Below, in pieces: positions 13,079 to 27,400 of a stretch of DNA of 64,000 nucleotides (position 1 is the stretch's first letter; the number at the start of each line of letters is the position of its first letter). Source of the DNA: Onchocerca lupi. Lineage: Eukaryota; Nematoda; Chromadorea; Rhabditida; Onchocercidae. The notes under the pieces are model-generated. The model was not told the origin of the DNA and searched no databases. It was given only the letters and a program-made list of their open reading frames with translations. Where the stretch lies: assembly GCA_028564675.1 (NCBI GenBank), contig JAOVVO010000043.1, forward strand, positions 62,001 through 126,000, written 5' to 3'. A program made the translations under genes and the position numbers.

Positions 13079-16000
13079 ATGTGTACTCGCTGTACGAAGT
13101 TTCCTGTGCTAATTTCAGAATACAGGTGATTATTCTTTGTATAGATTTTTATTTTCTATTTCTTCCATCTGATTAGTTCATTAGTAATTATAGGCTTGTT
13201 CTGAGAAGAAACAGTTACCGATCATTGACAAACAAAACTAAGTCGGTGGAATCGACGAAAACCACGCCTGAGGTTATAATTTAATCGATTAAATTATAAC
13301 CATAGATTAAGACTTATTAGATTTAATTATACTTAATCAGAAATAAGAATCATTCTTTGATTTTTATATCAAAGTATAAAATCATTTTTCTTACATATGA
13401 GACTATTGTTAAGTTGTCTGTCTATAATTAAATATTTTAGATTTCAACCTCTTTCGTCAAAAACATATTTCTGGGCAAAGGAGTTCTTGATCATGTGATG
13501 CCATATCCAGTTGATTTATCTGATGAAAAGCGGGAAATGGTTAATTTGATTTTGGAGCCTGCAAGAAAATTTATGGAAGAAATTAACAATCCTGCGGAGT
13601 TTGTACTACTTTAATTGCATAAATTGAATTTTGTAAAATAATATATAACATACTTATGCTTCAAGAATTTCTTTAGGAATGACGAAAAGGAAGACATTTC
13701 AATGGACACACTCTCAAAATTTGCTGAAATTGGTGCATTTGGTGCACTGGTACCGGAAAAATATGATGGTGCAAGTTTAAATAATACTCAGTTTGCACGT
13801 GTTGCAGAAGTTATTGGTGCATCAGATTTGTCATTAGCCGTCATTCTAGGTGCTCATCAGGTATGCTTTAAAATTATGCTATTAGCAGTATGTTTTGAAA
13901 CTACAATTTAAAACTGCGAGTGAACTTTCTTTAATTTTCCACAGTCATGTTCTGAATTTTGTGGAAGAAAGTATGGAGTTTTTAGGAATTAATAAGCTTA
14001 TTGTCATAAATTTGAACAGTAGTTTCGCGGCAAATAAATTGATTTTAGCTGTTGTATAGTTATTTGCAGTCCATTGGTTATAAAGGAATTTTGCTTTACG
14101 GTACTGATGAACAAAAACAAAAATATTTACCAGATTTGGCTACAGGTCGAAAATTCGCTGCTTTCTGTTTAACAGAATCAGGTGCCGGATCCGATGCAAA
14201 TGTATTGCTACAGTTCTTCTAAATAGCGTCTCTTTGAGTGAAATCAAATCATCATCTTTAGTAGGATTCAAGTTGTTGAATTTGAGTTGTGCTAATGATA
14301 ATAATTGCTCGTGAAATTTAAGGATCATAAAAGTTTTTTATCAATTATTAGATTTTTTGAATCATATTCAAACTGTTATAGATTCATTTGAGGTGGAAGA
14401 CATCTTTCCACTTTATCTGATCCTGTGAAATTTTTAGTCAGTACAAACTCATGCAGAGAAGAGTAATGATGGAAAATATTATATTTTGAATGGTGGTAAA
14501 CTATGGATCAGTAATGGTTCTTTCGCGGATATATTCACCGTTTTTGCACGGGTAATTTCTGTTATTTTGTACGGAATTATATTAATTGCTGCATTTAAAA
14601 ATCCTCTGTTTTGCTACTTCATTAAGCAGCTTGTAAATATTAAATCATGTTGCATAATTTAGGTTTTTAGAATTTTAGATATTTTAGAAATAGTGACGCT
14701 TTGAAATGTTGACGAGTATACAGATTTAGAACTTCACTACATAGTTGCACATTTAGACGCAAATAAAAGATAAGAGTGGGATATCAAAAAACAAGATATC
14801 GGCATTCATAGTTGAGCGCAGCCATGGTGGTGTTACTACGAGTGCTCCTGAGAAAAAAATGGGTATTAAAGGTTCAAAAACTGTAGAAGTGCATTTCGAT
14901 AACACGAAAGTTCCTGTGGATAATTTGCTTGGTGGTTCGTTTTGTTCATTTCTTTTTAAACATTCTGGAACTTCTCTTTGAAAGTATTCTGCGACTTTAC
15001 ATTGTTCAAATGTAGTCTTTTATAATTCTATGGCATTGATTTTGCTCATTTGCTGCAACAACAATAAATTTTCACTCTACAAATATCGTTTCTATTCTTC
15101 CAGCTGAAGGTGAAGGCTTCAAATTAGCTATGAACATTTTAAACAATGGTCGTTTCGGCATACCCGCTGCATGTACCGGTTCCATGAAATTTTGCATTCA
15201 AAAAACGGTAATGTTATGGTAAAGCTTTTTAAAAGAGATTTTCGCGTTAAATTTTTTTGACGAGATTTTAATTGCTTTCTGCTTAACTGTTCTGTTCAAA
15301 AGTTTCATTTAGATTGAGCACATCTCAGAACGACAACAATTCGGGAGAAAACTGAGAGAATTTGGAAATGTTCAAGAACAGCTGACTGACATGGTTCTTC
15401 GTCATTACGCTACTGAAGTAATCTTTAAATTCTTTAACAACAAATGTTTTAAATTATACAAGTATTTTTAACTTTTCTTTCCTAAAAATCGTGAACAATT
15501 AATACAAAAAAATTGTTAAGATATCACAAAATTTATTTAGAGTCTTTTATACATGCTGTCAGGGTCAATGGATAAAGGCGTAGTGGATTATGAACTGGAA
15601 GCTGCTATAGGAAAAATTATGGCTTCGGTGAGTTGTGCTTTTCGTTAATTCTAATGAATGTTGCTTACACTTTTAGAAGTTTTAGACTTCAAATTTAATT
15701 TGAGGAGAATGCCTGGATTGTATGTGATCGTGCTATCCAACTTCATGGCGGTATGGGTTACATGAAAGAATGTGGATTGGAAAGAGTGATGCGTGATTTA
15801 AGGATCTTCCGCATTTTCGAAGGTGCTAATGATGTTTTGCGCTTATTTATTGCTTTAACTGGATTAAAGGTAATATATGTGTTATTGTATGTTCATCAAT
15901 TATATTGATAGATAAAATGTCATTCAGATTTGCATTTAGGTTATATTTATATGAAAAAATATTCTTTTTAAATGAATTTCCAGTATGCGAGCAAGTACAT

Positions 16001-17356
16001 GCAAAATAAAATGAAAAATCCGTGGTCTGGAAGCATTGGACTACTTTTCGAATCAATTTTTCCATGGTTATTTTTGTTGGTCATTTCGATGTTTTTCAGA
16101 TTTTACTTCAAATCTTATCACTGGACTTGAAATTAAATGCGAAATCTGAATTAAAACTTTACTTTTGTACCTCTCTATAATATTATATATGTTTATAGCA
16201 AATTCGACTTCCATTGCCATCCAAGCTTGAACCATTCTGTTGCTCGATTAAAGAAGTCGGTACAGAGGTTTGGGAATACTTCAAGATTTCTTCTTTGGAA
16301 GCATAAACAAGGGATAATTGGTGAGTACTAAATTGCCATAATTAATGGTGTTTATAAAATTTCAGAATCTAAATCGGATGTACTTTTGAGTAAGAATTTA
16401 GATTTTTATAAATGTTTGATAAACCCTTATTTTCCATAATTTTTTTCCTTGTAAAACAATTCTATATTCATTCATATTCAAATCCTATTATTATTGCTGG
16501 TTAGCATTTTGACCAGAATTCAAAATTTCAATTTCATTACGAAATTTTCTTAGAAAACATTTGCTTATGAATGTAGCCAATAGTTTTTTCTGGAGATTTC
16601 TAAATAATTGATAAATTTTTGCCATAGTTAATGGCAGTTAATTATTAATATCATTTTTTTTAAGAAAGACAGTGGGAATTGATAAGAATGGCGGATGCAG
16701 CAATTGATATTTATAGCGTAGTAGCGGTGTTATCACGGTGTAATCATGCTGCAAGCCAGCAGTCTTGTTTTGAATATGAACGAAAATTAACCGAACTTTA
16801 TACGCTACAGGTTATTAAAAGTTTGGTAAAGCAAATATAAAACTTTGTTAGTTGTAAATAGTTTTTCAGTTCTTTCAAAAATTTAGGATTTTCAGTAATT
16901 TATAAAAATTGTAGATTAACGCTTGCCATGAGTTAATTTTTCGATGCTGAGTTCAATCGTTTTTAATTATCATCCTTAATAATTGTCTTAAATAAATAAT
17001 TTATCTGATTATTCCATCGTTAAGTTTTCTGGAATGATAAAATTAGAAATTCAATAAAAAAATCATTCTTGAACATGGTAATATATATCTTTCTCCGTAC
17101 CTGTACTTCAATTAAATTCAAGTATAATTATAAAGGAGTTGATTTCTCTTACCCAATAGTTTAATTGTACCAACTACATTTCTTCTAGCTTCTATAGATT
17201 TTCGAGTGAGACGATCTGTTTCAGGCATGTGAACGTGTTCGCATCCTGCTGACAGACATTTTGAAACGAGCTGGAGATGCAAACCAAATAAAAGCTGTTT
17301 CAGACGACATTTTCAAAGCAGGCTCACTTCCCTCACTGCATCCCATTGATTATTGA
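13079..17356 (+). CDS. acdh-12: Very-long-chain acyl-CoA dehydrogenase (VLCAD/ACAD9 type)
   Basis: Fifteen exons: 13079-13125, 13194-13272, 13441-13598, 13677-13860, 14070-14201, 14438-14551, 14757-14934, 15104-15207, 15313-15417, 15541-15627, 15705-15869, 15984-16066, 16199-16320, 16665-16810, 17225-17356. All phases agree, giving 611 aa. The N-terminus is Arg/Ser/Thr-rich and fits a mitochondrial presequence. Core motifs in order are GAFGALVPEKYDG, AAFCLTESGAGSDA (FAD/substrate loop), KLWISNG, RQQFGRKL, QLHGGMGY and FEGAND, whose Glu (about residue 435) is at the position of the catalytic base. The long C-terminal region after the dehydrogenase core is typical of the membrane-associated VLCAD/ACAD9 class. 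It would oxidise long acyl-CoAs with FAD at the inner mitochondrial membrane. ACAD9 also helps assemble complex I, and sequence alone does not decide between the two roles. Symbol by family and neighbour with C. elegans. The acceptors of exons 11 and 14 (TTTGAG, TTTAAG) are unusual. Confidence 0.9.
13272..13301. repeat. Perfect 30-bp palindrome over a splice donor
   Basis: GGTTATAATTTAATC followed by its exact reverse complement. Its first base is the last exonic G of exon 2 of the dehydrogenase gene, and bases 2-3 are the GT donor. Confidence 0.85.
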
Positions 17357-18457
17357 AGTTTCATTTCTAGCATATTGTTCTCTTCTGTAGAATCGAGTCG
17401 CCGCATTTCCATGTCTTTAGTAAGCATACAATAGATGTTACAATAAATTGGCCAAAAAGTTGGCACACTGCCTAGTATATATTCGATACAAATAGAAATG
17501 TCTGGAGTTTTAGTTATTTACAAATTCTATTCCCAAGAAAAATTGAGTTTTTCATAGTTTTTGATCGGAATCTGCATGCAGATCATGTATCTAATGAACT
17601 AATGAAAGACAAAAAACTTGACTTTTTCCATATTTATCATTTCACAGAAATTCTGAAATCTTGTTTGCAAAGACCAAATTTTTATTGAACAAAACATATC
17701 AATTTCTAACCATATTATCAATTGTCTTTCATTCATTTCGACGCTATCAATCTAAATGCTCACATTTGTGGGCGAAGTTCAAGGTTTAATTAATTTTATA
17801 ACGATGATCGTAAACGCTGTGACCAAATTGCACTATCTTATCAGTCAATCAAACTTTGTACTTTGGTCGTAGCAATAAATAAATTGATCGCTTTGATTCA
17901 AGAGTTTCATTCTCCGTTTTTTCCTTCAATTAATTTGTAAGATTTTTAAAGATCTATATGTTATATAATCTGTAAAGGTGTTTTTTAAGATAAATAGTAT
18001 TACTACAAATAAGAATGAGTTGAATTTGTAAAAATGGTGTTTAGGTTGAAATTATCTGATCTTACATTACTTGAATATGTGAATAGTTTTTGTATCATCA
18101 AGACATAAAAGTATTATTTTCTATGAATGGCCTTATTTGCAACTGTGGTATATTATTGGCAGAAATTTAGAACTTGTTATCAATTAATTTACTTTAATGA
18201 AGTGAAAGAGGAAATATTGACAAAATGATGTATTGAAATATGCTCCTTCTTCAAATATCTGTTATTCAATAAATATCAATTTATTTGGAATTGAGGTAAA
18301 AACATGGACATAGAAAGTACTGCTCGGTAGAGAAGCTAGTTTCACGTTCGGTGAACGTTTGTCTCATAGCGATCTGAAGTAAAGGTCGAATTACTTTTTC
18401 TACAACAATTGCAGGGTCAACTGTGCTTTAAAGCCGTTGTTATTACCGGAAGGAGCT
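17357..18457. other. Spacer between the two beta-oxidation genes
   Basis: About 1.1 kb without coding signal. AATAAA at 17442-17447 sits 86 bp after the dehydrogenase stop and is its likely poly(A) signal. The spacing is far larger than the 100-400 bp usual inside nematode operons, so a separate promoter for the next gene is more likely. Confidence 0.55.
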
Positions 18458-21406
18458 ATGGATCCGGAAAAAGCTCGAGCTCATGGTTCTATCCAATCGG
18501 AGTTATTTCGATACACTTCTCGTGATACTATCTTATATGCTCTAGCAGGTTGACTACTTATTGATTTATACACATCGAAAATCAATCGATACTTAAATTT
18601 CCTCTTGGAAGTGAAAAAAAGAATTCCTAAACCTACATATCATAAGTACTGGGTCACGTTACTCTCTGCCAAGAATCATTCCTGCTTTGTCTTAACGAAT
18701 AAATTTTATATATGCGTAATATGCTCGTAATTTGATCAGTGCGTTCTACTTAAAACCAATTTTTAATGGCTTGCGACGGGAGCTCACAAGCAAACTTGTT
18801 GAAAAGACCATCGGTAGTTTTATTTGCTCGTTGATTAATGTTTCCCAAACTCCTATCAGTTTTTTCCTTGAACTTTCAGTTGGAACGAGTGTAGAAGATC
18901 AATTACAATATTTGTACGAAAATCACAATGAATTTGCAGCATTGCCTACATTTGTTATAGGTCCAGCACTTCAAGCAGCAATTATCGAGATTGGAAAGTG
19001 GCCAGGTAAATTGATTTCCTTTTTCCTTTTATTGCTTTTGTTAATCTATGGAAATTCAATTTGCTGATAAATATTTCAAAGTTTTTAAGATTCTTATAGA
19101 AATTGAATATTTATTTGATGTTAAAAAATTCATTCATTGTTTACTAGAAATAATTCTTAGTTAATTAAGGCATAACTTTCGATCTAACGAAGATATTGCA
19201 CGGAGAGCAGTATTTGGAATTGTTCACTCGAGTACCAACGGAAGGAGAAATACGATCTGTTATAAGCATTCCGGCAGTGCTTGATAAAGGCAAAGGAGCA
19301 GTAATTCTTATAGAAGGTGATTTTTTTCTAGTAAGTTTTATTATACAATTAAAGCGGTAAGATCTTCTAAAATATGAATTTATGATATTTATGAAATAGA
19401 GCTGTTACACTTTCGATTTATTTTATGTTTTTATAAAGCTAAGCCGAAAATACAACTTTTTGGAATCCTTAAAAGTTTGAATTCCTGAAATTATTCATGA
19501 TCTGAAGAATGTACTGCAACTTCAAAAAGAGGAGATTAGAAAACTTAAAGCTTAATTAGAAAAATTATATGTTCAGCTCAAGGATAAAGAGAAAAAAGAA
19601 TCAATCAACAAAACAAAAAAAACAAGATCTAGAAAATAAAAACACATTTTTTTAATAGTGAACAAGGCAAAATAAAACTTCACCATTCTAAGACAAAAAT
19701 AGCATTTAAAGAAGAAACTAGAAAACTAAAAAGTTGAGCAAAATGTTAATGTAACACCTCAGAGAATGGACCCTCTCATACGTTACTACTACATTTAGTG
19801 ATGTAAATGCAATGAAAGCTTACATTAGTGAATCGTGTCAGCAAACTTTTTGCAGTGACAACTTATGATGAACAGACAAAAACTAAAATTGCAAAACAAC
19901 AAATCAGTCTGTTTCAACTTGAATCAGGTGGATTTGCCGGGTCGAAGACGTCCGAGCATGAAATACCATGCCAGCCGATACCGCAACGTGATCCTGATTA
20001 TGTTTCTGAACAGATAACTGATGTTTCTCAGGTTCTTAACTTCTTTTGTTTATTTTGAGTTTAAAACATCTAAAATTTGAAATGGAAATTTTCTCTGAGA
20101 CCCTACTAAAACAGTACTTTTCTTTTAATAAAATTGGTGAAACTGGATATATTTTAATGTATGATTTTATCAAAATTGGCAAAAAAAAGTATTTTTTATT
20201 TTTCCGTTGCATAAGAGATAAATAAGTTGCTCATTGTTATTTCGATTTTTAATCTTACGATAATTGCAGCAGTTAGTAGTATTGGCGTTTAACTACCATG
20301 AGAATGATTGCCTCAGATTCTTTGTAAACAGGATAAGTATACTATCCTTTCTGCAATATATTTTGTCAGATAGTATTCTGGTGATTTTCTGATAAATTTT
20401 ACCCTTTCAAACTTACGAACGAAGAGATGAATAGTGAAAGGTTTTTGTTCTCTGCTTTATTGTATGTATTGCTGAAATATCTATTAATTCAGGCGGCATT
20501 CTATCGGCTAGCTGGTTGTGATTTAAATCCACTACACATTGATCCAGAATTTTCTGCTATCTTAGGTTTCCGTAAGCCTATTTTACATGGGCTTTGTACT
20601 CTCGGCTTCTGTGTAAGGCATGTCTTAAAGGCATTTGCTGGTGGTGGTGACGAATATTTTAAAAGTGTCAAGGTATCTTCTCTCTTTTATCGCAAGCATT
20701 TTCATTTAATCATTTAGCATTCAAAATAATTCTGTATTTTTTTTTTATTTTCATTATGAATATATTTTATTAAGGTTTAAATTTTCAGAAGTAAAATCTT
20801 AAAATTGATTCATAATACTTTAGGTCCGTTTCGTGAATCCTGTAACTCCGGGGCAAACACTTCGAACGGAAATGTGGAAAGAAGGACCAAGGATACACTT
20901 TCAAGCAAAGGTGCTGAATCATGCTTTTCCGTACTTTTTTATTATCGAATAATCTTTTTTATTAGGAGATTTCTTCGATGACTTCCTAACTAATTAAATT
21001 AAATCGGCAGGATAAAACTTTCATAATATTTTTAGTATGAGTTTAAGTTCTTGGTTAAGATTTTCTCTTTTCTAATTTTTAGTACAAAAATAAATATTAT
21101 ATACTATTAAAGGTAAAAGAAACAGAGAAAATAGTGGTAGCGAACGCTTTTGTTGACTTGCACGAGGTACCAGAAAGTGTGATTAGCAAGGTAAGTAAAA
21201 AAAAAGGTACGTTATTGCTATTTTGTAAATTCAAATGTTAGACTTAATGATAATTCAGAAATGTTTTTTATCAAAAAAAAATTTTTTTTTTGATAAGAAA
21301 TAAATGTTGACTTGTCCACCAATATGGCAAATGGTTTATCTATTTATAGATTCGGATATTATGCTTATTTCCTTAAAAATCATTTCATTGTTCATTTCAG
21401 ATATAG
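18458..21406 (+). CDS. maoc-1: Peroxisomal MaoC-like enoyl-CoA hydratase 2
   Basis: Eight exons: 18458-18548, 18880-19005, 19170-19316, 19856-20031, 20493-20672, 20824-20910, 21113-21190, 21401-21406. The phases match, giving 296 aa. The protein is a double hot-dog. The N-terminal half starts at about residue 25 (YALAVGTSVEDQLQYLYE). The C-terminal half carries the hydratase-2 signature YRLAGCDLNPLHIDPEFSA, with the expected catalytic Asp190 and His195, then PILHGLCTLG. The reaction is hydration of trans-2-enoyl-CoA to (3R)-hydroxyacyl-CoA in peroxisomal beta-oxidation. In C. elegans MAOC-1 works with DHS-28 and DAF-22, also in ascaroside side-chain shortening. The last exon is only ATA TAG, after a strong TTCATTTCAG acceptor, and makes the C-terminus SKI, a peroxisomal targeting signal variant. 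The alternative acceptor at about 21348 would give a longer tail without such a signal. Confidence 0.88.
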
Positions 21407-24400
21407 TTGTATCCAATTTGCTCGGAAAATAGTTTCTTGCGACTTGCGATTTCATATACATTCTGAAGTTTAAATTGATAACATTTGCATAGAGCAGTAT
21501 GATGACAAATGTTTGTGTATCACTTAAGCTAATCACTTATTGTTGTTAAAGTTGAATGTATGAGTAATGCCATTATCTTTTAAGATCATAATGCCATCTT
21601 TTGATTCCGTTAAAATTAAGTTGATTTTGAAGAAATCATCTTGATGTTATTGAAGAATATTATATTATCAAAAAATTTATTTTTTTCACTTACCTATTCA
21701 GTGCGTAATTTTCACTATTTTCAGATTTCATTCACTGATTCATTAACTTGTCTTGACTTTTTATCGTTCTTCATTTGAAATAAAATATTATCTTTTTGGA
21801 TGTTCAAACCGATGAGTATTCAGAAAGAAATCAGCTTATGGAAATGCTCAAGTTTACTGATTTTCAATCTTACTGAACATCTGAAAAAATCAATTCAAAC
21901 TTTAAACAACATATATTGATATTTTAATCATCATTTTAATTCAACAAAATAGTTTGGCAATTGTTATCATGAACCAGTTGTAAAAGGCTTCTTGCAGTTT
22001 CAATTATTAAAAACGCATTTCTTGAATGCTTTTTTTTTTTTTTATTTTACTAGAACTAAAATCATTCCAAGAAATGCGATGATTCAGAGGATCATAACCT
22101 TAGTCTGGCAATTGAGCTGAGAAAAATGGTTACGAGTTCTAGATTGCTGTTGATTATTTCTTTTATTGTTGATAACATCAAACTTATTTGCAATCTCTTG
22201 CTCTCTTGTTTTATCTGTAAAATATTTTTTGTTGTAAGCAAAATTTTAGGTGAGAAAGGAAAAACTGCTGAAATTCAAAAATATCTGAGGAGGGAACATA
22301 TTGCTGGTTTGTATTTAGATATTCCTGTCCTATCTGCTTCCTGAGCTAATTTGTTTAAAATATTGAAGTGAGTTCGTCACTAAATGATTTATTGTTTGCT
22401 ATCAATAAATCTTTCTATTCTCCTTCATTTGAGGTGAAATAGAGGTTGCTGAGTTAGGATGTTGATTGATAACTCATTTGACCTGATTAAAGTTGACTAT
22501 CATCACAATGGTGATTGATAAGGTCAGTGAAGTGCAGTGGCATTCCAAGTAGAATTCTAATACAAAATTGTAAAATTTTAATCCGAATTCCACAGAATTC
22601 GTTACAAGAAATGAGCTATGTGCTTGATTGAAATTTTAATGTGAGTAACATTCAAAACGTTGAAGGATTTCAAATTTTTATTTTATTTCGAGATTTACTG
22701 TTTTTATTTAAGAAGTTCTTTACTGTTCCATTTAATGATTTATTTAAAATATTTGAGATGAAAGTGAGTGGAGTAACTAACTATAGATGGATTTTTGTAA
22801 CAACCAGTCTGAAGAAGAATTAGTATTAGACATTTCAAAATTAAAAATTATTTTTCGTACATAATGAAATGAAGCTTGCGACATACTTTAATACGCACTT
22901 CAAAGCTTAGTTATGATATTTCTTTTAAAAATGGAACATTTACGAAAGGAAAAGAGTAACTTAAATCATTTCAACATAAAATTTTCAACTTGCTATACTA
23001 TCTTGGCTTATTCCTGCAATGTTTTCGGTTTTAAACTGCATCCTATACGCTTCTTTGAAATAGATTTCATGAACTTATAGAAATGGTCTTTGTAACTTTT
23101 TTTCAATCAGTTCAACGAATAATTTCCACTCATATCATGAAATGTATTATCAAATTGCGCATATGTTATTTGAAATACATATTGCTTACGGATCGTTGAA
23201 TCAGTATGAATAAATGATGAGATTTCTCTGATATGCGTTGACATTCCCATATTTCATCATAATTTCCTCATTAAATGATGAAGGGAACTTTCCGAATTCC
23301 CTAGCATTCTTCGAATACTCCTATTGCAGCATCAATATTAGACATTATCAATCTTGATATATCATTGGTGATAGTGTCAATTGCGGAAGTCATGAAATCA
23401 ATGAATATCATGCTTATGATATCAAATTATAGCAGTGTTTTGAGAAAAAAAATATGAATCATGTGATAATAGTAATTATAAGTAATTCAAATAAATTAAA
23501 ATAGGCTACTTTTAATATTAAAGTTACGTTTTTCGTTATTTAGTGCCAGCTTTTTAATCAAACTTTTGCTATACGAGTATTTCAAAAGGGAGAAATATCC
23601 ACGCAATCGTGACTAAGAAACTAGAACAAGACTAAATCTTCAATCGAAAACAAATTTGCTCATCGAATTAATAGCGAAAACAACACTCCTAATTACTTTA
23701 TCTCGAAAATCATGAATAATGATTGGAGGTGGATGATTTGTGTGATTCATAAGAAAAATGTTCCGATCTGATAACGATACAAACGCTGATTATACATAAA
23801 TTTTTTACTGATCTCTATCAAGAGACTTCCTGCACTAAACGACCGCTTAATAGGTGGAGTTTATCCAACTTAGGAATTGACATATGAACCTTATCTGGAG
23901 ATATCTGGCATTGCATTTGCTAAAAATAAGTTTGTTAATTCAGTGATTATTCTATATTTTTCATTTATGAGACAAAGTTTATCTTAGAAAGTGAAACAGT
24001 TGCATAATAAGTGGTTTGTTTCGGGGGATATTCTTTGAATTATTTGCCATTTCTTAGAAAAGGCTGTATGTATTTATTGATTGTAGGCGAGCAGTAAATC
24101 AGCATCTTAAAATTGAGTTGTCAAATTCAGTTTTTCATAGCCTCAGAGGACTTTAAAATCTTTATATTTTTTCATTGAAATTTTACACTGATATATTCCA
24201 GTACTGTCAATGATAGTTAAATCTGAAAATAGTTGCAAAAGAATTCTAAGACATTCTCTAAGACTGTTTTTGATAACAAAGTGTGATATGGCAACTCTAT
24301 GGAAACTATCATAGTTATGATGGCTTCCATGGCATTGCAATTTTTTCTTTGCAAAGTTCATCAGTTATTTATTCGGCCCTTCTTGGATCTTTGTTTTTAT

Positions 24401-27400
24401 ATGCAAAACAAATATGCAAGAATGAATTGATTATTTGACAATTAAACAACAACAGGTATTTATTATTTTTGGAGTAGGAAAGTTGAGTTGTATGCTCGAA
24501 TTTTAATGATCTTTGCTATTTTTCTTCCAATTAATACTCTTTGTGATTTCAAATGTCACTTAAATATCCTTTCATCATGACAAATTCGGAGATATGGTCC
24601 AATTCAAGTATAGTTATATGGCGATTTAAACATATGATTTTGCTAAGTATATTATAATGAATGGATTCAAATGCAAAATTCAACAATTTAATCAGTACTA
24701 AATTTAATTTCATACAATTTAATTAGTATGGTTTCTACGGTCATCAATCGGCAGAGCGATTTACTAATGTGGTCACATTTTCATTAATTTAATGCATTCT
24801 TTTTCGGCAGGCATTAATAAAAAATATTGAAAACGAAAAAATAGATTTCGAGCAATTTTAAAATAGATCAAACAAACAAATATGGGAGGATGTTGATACA
24901 CAAATCAATAAATACATGAAATTAAAATCGAATATCCTTAACTTTTGAAATCGTTTAAGAAATTCATATGATCATAAATCTAACAATTGAAAGAATTTTT
25001 TTCATATTTCACTCAAATTAAATAAGAAATACAGTACTTTCATGCAATCATTTTAAAGTTTCTTTCAAAATTATTTTTGCTATGCGTATGAAAAGAGGAA
25101 GTGGATGATGAGAAAAATCATTTCTTACTTGAATAATCACTATTTTTTTCGTCTATTAGTAACGGGTATCGCGAAGAATTTTTCTTTCCAGCAACTTTTA
25201 TATAAAGATATATCCATCAATTACTTAATATTTTAAGTTTTGATCAATTTCAGACTAGCATATTCAAGAAGACGCGACATCTTTCATTTTAAAATTCCCC
25301 CAATGGATACGGTATCCACGTGACGCTGTAATTGTTGGCAAATTTTGGTTATTCATATGAATATATGAGAGATGAAATAGGAAAGAGAATGACCGATATA
25401 CAAACATGCATATTATAATGTTGCGTCGCAGAGCATCAACATACCTTTTCACATTTGACAATACGGTAATTTTTGAAAATACATCGTAAAATTTTGAATT
25501 TACTACTAGCAGTGAAAGAATATCATCTTGTTTCTGAATTCCGAAACAACTGCTCATTTCATGGCAAGGACTTAATTTATGATATTGCGAAAGAATAATT
25601 TAAAATACTGAAAATTTCTGGAGAAAAAAAAATTGAACAGAAAATCAAAATTTTGATTTAAGATAATATTTTGAAATTGTCTCCCAATAAAAATTATTAG
25701 CATCAAGTAGAAAGTTCAGTATTACAATATACGTTGAGAGATTTATTTCTTGAAAAGTTTGTCATTGCACACAAAATAGAGCTCTCATAAATTCATAATT
25801 TGCAAAAATATTTCAAGCGATATGAAATATACTGAGCAGGAAATATCAGTTATATCTATAAAAATAAAAATGAAATCGTACAATTTGCAAATCTTATCAA
25901 TTGCATTATTGTACTTCGACAAAAATTTCTTCTTAAAATTTTTCAGGAACATAGCGGAGAGGATAATCCAATTAAAAGTTCCAATGTTCTTTACAGCAAA
26001 TTTTTCACAGTTTTCAAAGTAAGTAACAAATAAACAATAAGAACTCAGAAATAGTAATTATTTTGTCAATGAATTTTTTTTTCTTGCAAAGAATGACAAA
26101 TTCTTGTAAAACTCCAATTCATCAGTCTTAATCTTATTGCAAGCTTACAGATGCAGCCAATAAATAATTCATGCAAATTATTACTATACAGGAACTTCAT
26201 AGAATCATTGTTATTTAAAAATGAATAGTAAATTTACATACTTTTTTAAGCTGAATTCGAGAAATTGTTTTAAATGCAATTACAATGAAGTCGAATTCTC
26301 GATAAACATTTCTACTTAGATTGGAGTTGACACAACATCGTATTATCGAGAATGCGTAAAAATTTCCATTTCAGCCTCATCTCTTTGTGATATCTCTTGG
26401 CTTTAATTTGTAGCAAAAATAAATTAGAGCAAGATAGATTTCATTTTTTATTGTAGTACAATTTGAAAATGACAAAGTTACTTGATAATTTCGGAAGGGA
26501 ATATTCAGTTAAGAAAATGATTTGATTTTATATATAACAATAATAATAAGAAGAAAACGAATAATGATAACTTACTAATGATAGTAGTCGGTTTTCCTCA
26601 ATGTAATTTTTCTCGGATCAAATATATAATTGACAGATTGACGATAATATTTGAAATTATTCGCTTCATATTTAAAAAAAAACTGATCTGTCTGGAATTG
26701 ATAAAGAAGAGTGAGTTTTTGATTGATTAAAGAGATCAGAATGAAGAGATAGGATACAAATCATTGTTGTTAATTTAATAAATCATTTACTAAGCAATAA
26801 TCAATAAATGATTTCTCTGAAATTAAACCAAAAATATCCGTAACGAATAAAAATGTGACGTCTGGAATGAAGAAACGTTTGCTTTCGGAAGTCTGCAAAC
26901 AGAGATATGCATGATTAATCCAATGGAAATTGTTGACTCAAGCGCCCGGCGCCAACAACCCAAATATATCCATCCATTTCTACAATTGCTGAAACCACCT
27001 GTTTGTTACAGTTCTTTTTTCTTTTTTCTTTTTCAATTCTTATCAATTATTTGCTTTCGTCTGCTTGTTAATGAATGCTCTTTCAACCGAACAAATGTTC
27101 AAATTTAAATGTAAGCAGCATGATAGCAAGAAATTTTAATATTTGGGTGACATTGCTTATTTCTAATCTCATAGAAATATAACGCATGTGAAGTAAACGT
27201 TGAAGAACAAAATGCTGTTTCTGTAATCTGAATTTCTTCATACAAATGTTTCGATTTGAAAAAATTCCATTCCATTGATGCATAAAATCTTCACTTATTA
27301 TAGTCATTATATAAAAACAGTATGACCAACCAGCCGACCATAAATTTGTTAAACTCATTCGGAGTATGCAGCAAATCGTAAATTACTCAGGTTTTCGGTA

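Noticed and set aside
25264..25557. 97-codon minus frame
   Set aside because: It stands alone in the gene desert with no splice partners, and its composition matches background.
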